A DNA stretch of 12,915 nucleotides. Origin: Oehlia diaphana. Its lineage: Eukaryota; Glomeromycota; Glomeromycetes; Glomerales; Glomeraceae. This document shows, one piece after another, positions 7,969 through 12,915 of the stretch (its first letter is position 1; each line of letters opens with the position of its first letter). The notes under the pieces were generated by a model that was not told where the DNA came from, did no database searches, and was given only the letters and a program-made list of their open reading frames with translations. The stretch covers positions 35,712 through 48,626 of the forward strand of contig QZLH01000994.1 of the NCBI GenBank assembly GCA_003833135.1. The letters run 5' to 3'. The translations under genes were made by a program, and so were the position numbers.

Positions 7969-9754
7969 TTGAAATATTTAGAACAATTTTTTTTTTTTTT
8001 ATTTTCAAATAAATTATTTACAATACCTAGAATTTATAACATAAAATTGACGGGTGATTCTCGTGTATCAGCTATCAAAAATTTAATTTTATTTTTTTTA
8101 TAACGAACTAATACATTAAAATATACAAATTAGTGATCATGTAACTTTGAAAATCGCGAAATTCTTTGCGGTTCTACACTTTTCATAACTTTGATATTGT
8201 ATAGTTCCGAGAATGACTGTGTGCTTGGAAAGAATCAATTGTTAACGATTCCTTTTTCTCTTTAGGCATAAATACCTTTTGAATGATCTCCTGAATTATG
8301 TTATTCAACAGTTGAAATTTGCGACAGACTTTAACAGTTTACGTTTTCGTAAAAAAAAAAAATAATTTTTCTAAGTTTCTTTAAAAAATATTTCACAATA
8401 CAATCTCTATAAATATCCTTAACTTCGTCAACGGATATATAGTTGATAAAATAATTTGTTAATCATAATTCATAACGCGCCGACGAAACGTTCATCTTGT
8501 GTTTCCTCTTTGGTTCAAATTTAGGATTACACTTTATATTTCGGACTAGCCCATATATACACGTAATTTGGTGCCTATCATGCTATGATGATTTATCTGC
8601 GCTTAGATCATTATGAAAATACTGCAATAGTAAAGTACCAGAACAAATTCTTTTACGCGTCCGACACCAGTTGCTTTATCGTTCCAATAAATTAAAGGTT
8701 AAATAATCTTTAAGGGAGAAATTTAACTCTATATCTTCAGTTTTACGTCACTCCCAATCTTGAATGGAAAAACTGATCACCTGTATAAAACTAAAACCTT
8801 GGCCAATGAATGTAATAATGGAACTCGTGCCGCACTAGCGTGGATGTATAGAGTCTGATACATGCCCGATGCTAGATAATCAACTAAGCCGTAAGGTAAT
8901 AGTCTATTGTGGGCAGCAAATAAATAAAACACGTAACGATTAACGATAATGCTGTAGGGACCTACCCGCACTTTTACGTGCATGATTTATTAAATCACTG
9001 CCACCGATAGGTGTGTAATAGGAATATTTTATTTATTAGTAGATAAAAATATATTTTCTTAAGTTCAAAAGATGAAATAAAAATTAATAATAAAATGAAA
9101 AATTCAAGAAAGAAAATAATTCCTAGGTTATGTTAATTAGAATTACTTTCAAATCCTATTTAAACAAAATGAAATAACCAATAAAATTAAAAGTTTCCTT
9201 TTCCGAACTAAATGGAGCGATTAATAATTCAAAAAAATTATGGTAACAAAAACTTCTAAAATTATAAAAATTGATTTTTCTAATTGATCTAAGGTTATTC
9301 CGGATTACATAGTCTAAATGTATCGTTCCCCTCCCAGATCATTCCCCCAGCTTGATATAATCAATTGCCCAATAAAATTAATCATACTAGTTTAACATCA
9401 TTTCGGACCTCGAAGGTCACTAAAATGGTAGTTTAAAGGTCAATTCCGTACCGCAATAAATTTAAAACACAAAAATTTCAAACACCCAAATCAATTATAA
9501 TACTGCGCCCCGAAATTAATAGTATCATTAGATAAAGTCGTCCTCCACAATACTTATTTATTCGGAAAGTAATTAGTAATTTAAAGTTTCATACACGACT
9601 AGAGTTGGATTATAAGATTTAATAGTATTTATTGGTTTTTTTTTCAAAAAAATTATTTAACCATGAATTATTCTACTTAAAATCGAGTGCATTTAGCTTT
9701 AAACATAGCTTAGTATTATAAAAAACCTAAATTTGGATTTCTGACATACTTTAA
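7969..9754. other. Gene-free region right of the array
   Basis: About 1.8 kb without a convincing gene on either strand. The part near 8400-9000 is less AT-rich than its surroundings. It contains short open frames (for example plus-strand 8476-8616 without a Met, and a minus-strand 68-codon frame at 8777-8983) in which I recognise no domain. TAACGAT is doubled at 8934-8947. A stretch at about 8200-8290 loosely resembles sequence upstream of gene 3 (about 5088-5165). Confidence 0.6.
8008..8013 (+). terminator. Polyadenylation signal of gene 3
   Basis: AATAAA lies 40 bp after the stop, following a T14 tract, in a context similar to the gene 2 signal. Confidence 0.6.
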
Positions 9755-10403
9755 ATTAATTTCACTTTGGCGTTTATTTGTTCTTTTGTTAAAGTCGGAA
9801 AAATTGTGGTTAACGTGATCGATCAACATGAAGATAGTTTACAATTAGAATTTAATCTTATAATATCATTCATGAATATTCTTCAGCTATTGCTACGTAT
9901 GATATATCAACCGGTTTATAAACTTTTTTGAAGAAAGAATTATAAATAATAAATCTCTTAATAATAATGAAGTAGATTTTACGATATATTTGATTGGAAT
10001 ATTTTATTTATATATATGTTTACTTATTCATGATTTTTTATTCTTAATACAAGTAATAAAACATAATATTGATTCAAATTATCCGTCAATAATAATATCA
10101 ATAATGTCATTTTTAGTAGTTTTAACGTTTGGATTGTAATTATTTTGCCCATTTTGAGTAGAAATATCAAAATGACATAAATTATATGTTTATGCGATGT
10201 ATAAATATTTACTGTCGGGAAATAATTTAGTAAAACTACCTTTTTATTTCCATAAACATAAAGAAGCTGAATTAAAATCATGCGAATTAAAGGAATATAA
10301 TGTTGTTATTTATTGTTTGATAGTTCAAAGTATTAATATCGGTATTAAATTATTATATGATTATAATTATTTTAAATCATCGCGATTTTCCAGAATACAA
10401 TAA
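9755..10403 (+). pseudogene. Decayed membrane-protein-like coding relic, unrecognised
   Basis: Successive plus-strand open stretches change frame, as in a decayed gene. 9755-9931 reads ...KVGKIVVNVIDQHEDSLQ, 9865-9921 reads HEYSSAIATYDISTGL, and 9903-10136 reads INRFINFFEERIINNKSL before two long hydrophobic stretches (about 20 residues each, around IYLIGIFYLYICLLI and ISIMSFLVVLTFGL). The third frame then meets stops at 10137, 10155 and 10173, and is open again to 10403 with another hydrophobic segment (VVIYCLIVQSINIGI). No plausible Met start covers the whole. I do not recognise the family. It could instead be scattered exons of a gene, but the in-frame stops lack clear splice sites around them. 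Confidence 0.4.
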
Positions 10404-10578
10404 ATAAATAATTAGTTATAAAATTGAGTTTTCTTTTGTATTTCATCTTCCTTTCCGTATTATCATTAGTCTTTCGATTTCCTATGTCAGCTTCTTCTTC
10501 ACTTGAAAGAGGTTTTGGTATTTTTGTTGGTTCAATAATGTCTTCTCCATGTTTGCAGGATAATTGGGCAGTTCCAAT
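10372..10578 (-). other. Charged minus-strand open frame, possible exon remnant
   Basis: A 68-residue frame without an early Met, reading KHGEDIIEPTKIPKPLSSEE and then NRKTNDNTERKMKYKRK. The strong charge pattern and the Pro/Ser stretch look protein-like rather than random for this base composition. Its upstream end runs into the inverted-repeat element at about 10567, so the frame may have been cut by that insertion. The hydrophobic last 18 codons before the stop at 10372-10374 may be non-coding read-through. The family is unknown. Confidence 0.3.
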
Positions 10579-10865
10579 TTAATCTTTAGTTTAACGTCCT
10601 CCCCCCCCCCCTATTTTTGAAAAATTCAAGGGTGATTTAAACATATATGTTTGATATGTTTAAACTGATATGCTTAAAACACCCCCTCCTTTACTAAAAT
10701 TTAATAGTACCAAGAATTTCTGATTTTACCGAAAATTTCCGAAATTTTTAATATGTTTAATTTTCATGTTTGTTTAAATTATCCCCTCCCCCCCCCCCCC
10801 CCCCCCCCCCTCTCAAAATTTTTGGCCGAAAAGGACGTTAAATTAGTTATTAATTTGGAACGGCC
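10567..10865. mobile_element. MITE-like element with terminal inverted repeats of about 30 bp
   Basis: The left end GTTCCAATTTAATCTTTAG followed by TTTAACGTCCT (10571-10600) is the imperfect reverse complement of the right end at 10832-10861 (AGGACGTTAAATTAG...TTGGAAC). Similarity extends outward by GGCA against GGCC. TAAT lies just outside both ends (10561-10564 and 10865-10869, allowing a small end offset), a possible target-site duplication. There is no transposase frame inside, so it is non-autonomous. The interior has poly-C tracts and a degenerate direct repeat of about 50-70 bp (10654-10703 and 10750-10821). Confidence 0.65.
10788..10810. repeat. 23-base poly-C tract
   Basis: An uninterrupted C23 run in a very AT-rich setting, inside the inverted-repeat element. 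An 11-base C run lies at 10601-10611 next to the left terminal repeat. The opposite strand is poly-G and could form quadruplex structures. Exact length is uncertain because such runs are prone to sequencing error. Confidence 0.9.
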
Positions 10866-10995
10866 TAATGTTCAAAGAATGCGATAATAATATACACGTA
10901 ACATGATATCTTAAATCACTTGCACTCTGATAAAAGAATTCGTAACCGTAGTCATCATCATTATCATAAATTTGAGAATAATCTTGTTAAATAAT

Positions 10996-11269
10996 TTACA
11001 AGTTATATGATAAAAATTATCATCATAGGCGGATAGTAAAATAATCTAAATGCATTTTGATAAGTTTATAGTAGTTGAATTTCTTTTTCAAGTTTAGGTC
11101 GAGGTTTGATTATTGAATATGTTTCAAGTCGTTTGTATCAAAATCCATTCTGTAAATTTCCTTATTCAATATATTTGCAACTAAGCGATTTACATTTAAC
11201 GTGATAATTACAAATTGTGTGATAAAAATTATTATCATCTGCTGCTGATGATAAAATGACTTAAACTCA
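10996..11269. repeat. Diverged direct repeat pair of about 60 bp with a hairpin in the second copy
   Basis: 10996-11053 (TTACAAGTTATATGATAAAA...) and 11208-11269 (TTACAAATTGTGTGATAAAA...) share most positions and start 212 bp apart. The second copy contains TTATCATC, a 7-base loop and GATGATAA (11232-11254), a perfect 8-bp stem. A 41-codon open stretch (11079-11204) lies between the copies. This is possibly a remnant of a mobile element with long terminal copies. Confidence 0.5.
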
Positions 11270-12915
11270 TTAACCTCTTAATTGTTTACTTTATCAAAGC
11301 ATATTTGATCGTTATTTATTTTATTTACATATTTCCTCACGAAATTGTTCTGTGTTAATCTATAATAAATTTGTGTAACCAATTAAATTTTAATTAAGTA
11401 CGAAATATTATTCTATATAAGAACTGCAGGCGAGTTAAGAATTATTTAAAAAATTTTATTGGTAAATCAATATATTGAATAATTAAATTGCACTAAAGAT
11501 AAATTTCACTTTTATTTTTGGCTTGAATGTAAAGCTAATATATATTAATCTAAAAACTGCTAAAATTCTTGATACATTTGATCTTTTTATACGTATATAA
11601 AGAGACAATACAAATTATGATAATAAGATATCTAAATAAATCGAGACAAATGTTGAAATTGTATAAAAATTTAAATAATTTCTTTCTCCATAAATTATAA
11701 TCATAATTGATTGTAACTCATCATTCAAATTTATATTTTGAAAAAGTAATGATCTTTTATCGAATAATGTTACTTACCTATTCCTCTAAGACCTATAAAA
11801 AAATTAATTAGAACTAATACTAAACATGTATTTAGCTACTTTACGCATCGATATTAATCAAAATCTCGGACAAGTGTTTCATAAGAAAAATCGCCATATA
11901 ATTTTAGCATCCAAAATCACTTATATGCTAGGAATTATGATATTGTAAATATAAAATATTTCCTGTGTAAAATCTCAATGAATTTGCATTACTATCATGA
12001 ATTCTATAAAGTGACTTAATATTCAAACTAACTGGATTTCTATTAGCATTCTCAACATTCTCCAACTTTTGAGCATTATATTCGTTTGCGTGAAGTATTT
12101 GACATCTTTTGCATTAATTTTGAAAAATTCTCTATAAAATACAATATTCAAAATATGATGTATTTATCTTCATGGAACCTGTAGTCCGTTAGATTGTCCT
12201 TTTTAAAAACATCTATTAATATTTTTTATCGTAGAAATAGTAACACTTTATTCATTCTCAATTTTTTTACGCCTCATCAAAGATTAGTAAGATTAGTGCA
12301 AAGGTAACGTGAAAGATATAGCCTCAATTCAACAAATATATCTCTTAATACTCTTAATACATAATTAAATAAATAAATTTTCTTTTTGTTTTAAAATTTA
12401 CTCAATTTAAAATTGCATAATAAACTTTTCAAAATTATTATTGATTTATGTATACACAATAAAACTTTCGATCCTTCAATGCTTGATCATCTTCATAATA
12501 TTATCTTCTCCATACGGATAATAGTATGAAATACCTTACATTTCTTTCATTTACCATATTTACTAGACAAGGTTCATTTAATCGATCATACAATATTATT
12601 ATTTATCTTCCTAGCGTAAAGTCAAAAAAAGCTTACCGTATGTGCAAACTATAATCTGTATCCACCTTGATTTTCGTTAATTAAAAATATATTAAATTAT
12701 TAATTAAATTTTTTCTTCTAAACTATTTTATTTTTATATATAATTTTGGAAATGATTTTTTATTATAGGTTTATTGCTATTTATTTTTTTGAAAATACAA
12801 AAAAAAAAAATTTATACTTTATTCTCAATTATAAAATGCTTTGTACTTTGAAACGTACAAGTTATCAAAATTACTGTAAATCAATAAATATTTTCAAAAG
12901 TAACTTACCATAATA
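11270..12915. other. AT-rich region without supported genes to the right edge
   Basis: I see no domain-bearing frame. Minus-strand GGTAAGT-like donor motifs occur at about 11773-11780, 12622-12629 and 12901-12909, and short minus-strand frames lie near them (for example 12481-12535 reading SYYYPYGEDNIMKMIKH). A multi-exon minus-strand gene entering from the right edge is conceivable, but it cannot be supported from this window. Confidence 0.5.

Noticed and set aside
8510..8540. tRNA B-box (GGTTCAAATTT)
   Set aside because: The last positions do not match the B-box consensus, and no A-box or cloverleaf could be formed around it.
8777..8983. Minus-strand 68-codon frame
   Set aside because: No recognisable domain, no splice context and no relation to neighbours. 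The less AT-rich base composition alone can explain the open frame.
12481..12915. Minus-strand multi-exon gene at the right edge
   Set aside because: GTAAGT-like donors and short frames are present, but no continuous spliced frame or domain could be assembled within the window.
1..12915. CRISPR array, bacterial operon or phage features
   Set aside because: No regularly spaced repeats or Shine-Dalgarno-led gene strings. Introns and polyadenylation signals point to a eukaryote.

Overview
The window looks like nuclear DNA from an AT-rich fungus. The basis is short GT-AG introns (66-98 nt) with CTAAT-type branch motifs, AATAAA-type 3' signals, long gene-free AT-rich spacers, and a gene family (MLKL-type helical N-terminus, kinase domain, Sel1 repeats) that is greatly expanded in arbuscular mycorrhizal fungi (Glomeromycotina, e.g. 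Rhizophagus). The lineage call is inference from family and composition.

The left 8 kb is a head-to-tail, plus-strand array of three related genes. Gene 1 (1-894) enters from the left edge as the last part of a kinase C-lobe plus a Sel1-repeat tail. It carries a one-base frameshift in an A-run near 527-531. Gene 2 (2172-4617; four exons, 735 aa) and gene 3 (5352-7968; four exons, 794 aa) are complete close paralogs with the same intron phases and positions. Each encodes a variable disordered N-terminus, an MLKL-like four-helix-bundle domain, a conserved linker, a kinase-like domain and about three Sel1-like repeats. The ATGs at 3961 and 7303 are internal methionines of the last exons, not starts.

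The most notable point is that both complete kinase domains have NFG in place of DFG, no recognisable glycine-rich loop, and Glu for the usual Asp of the D-x-Y/W-S motif. Gene 3 also has Gln at the alpha-C glutamate position. With the helical domain in front, this is the layout of metazoan MLKL, the necroptosis executor (helical bundle, brace, pseudokinase), with a Sel1 scaffold added at the C-terminus. A fungal MLKL-like regulated-cell-death or signalling function is an inference. The architecture and the residue losses are read directly from the sequence.

The spacer between genes 1 and 2 holds a perfect 32-bp palindrome and a cluster of CCGGAT motifs. Genes 2 and 3 share a possible promoter block and a similar 3' UTR.

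From 7969 to the right edge (about 4.9 kb) I see no intact gene. The region holds a decayed plus-strand membrane-protein-like relic (9755-10403), a charged minus-strand open frame (10372-10578), a roughly 300-bp inverted-repeat element with poly-C tracts (10567-10865) that abuts that frame, a diverged direct-repeat pair (10996-11269), and otherwise AT-rich sequence.
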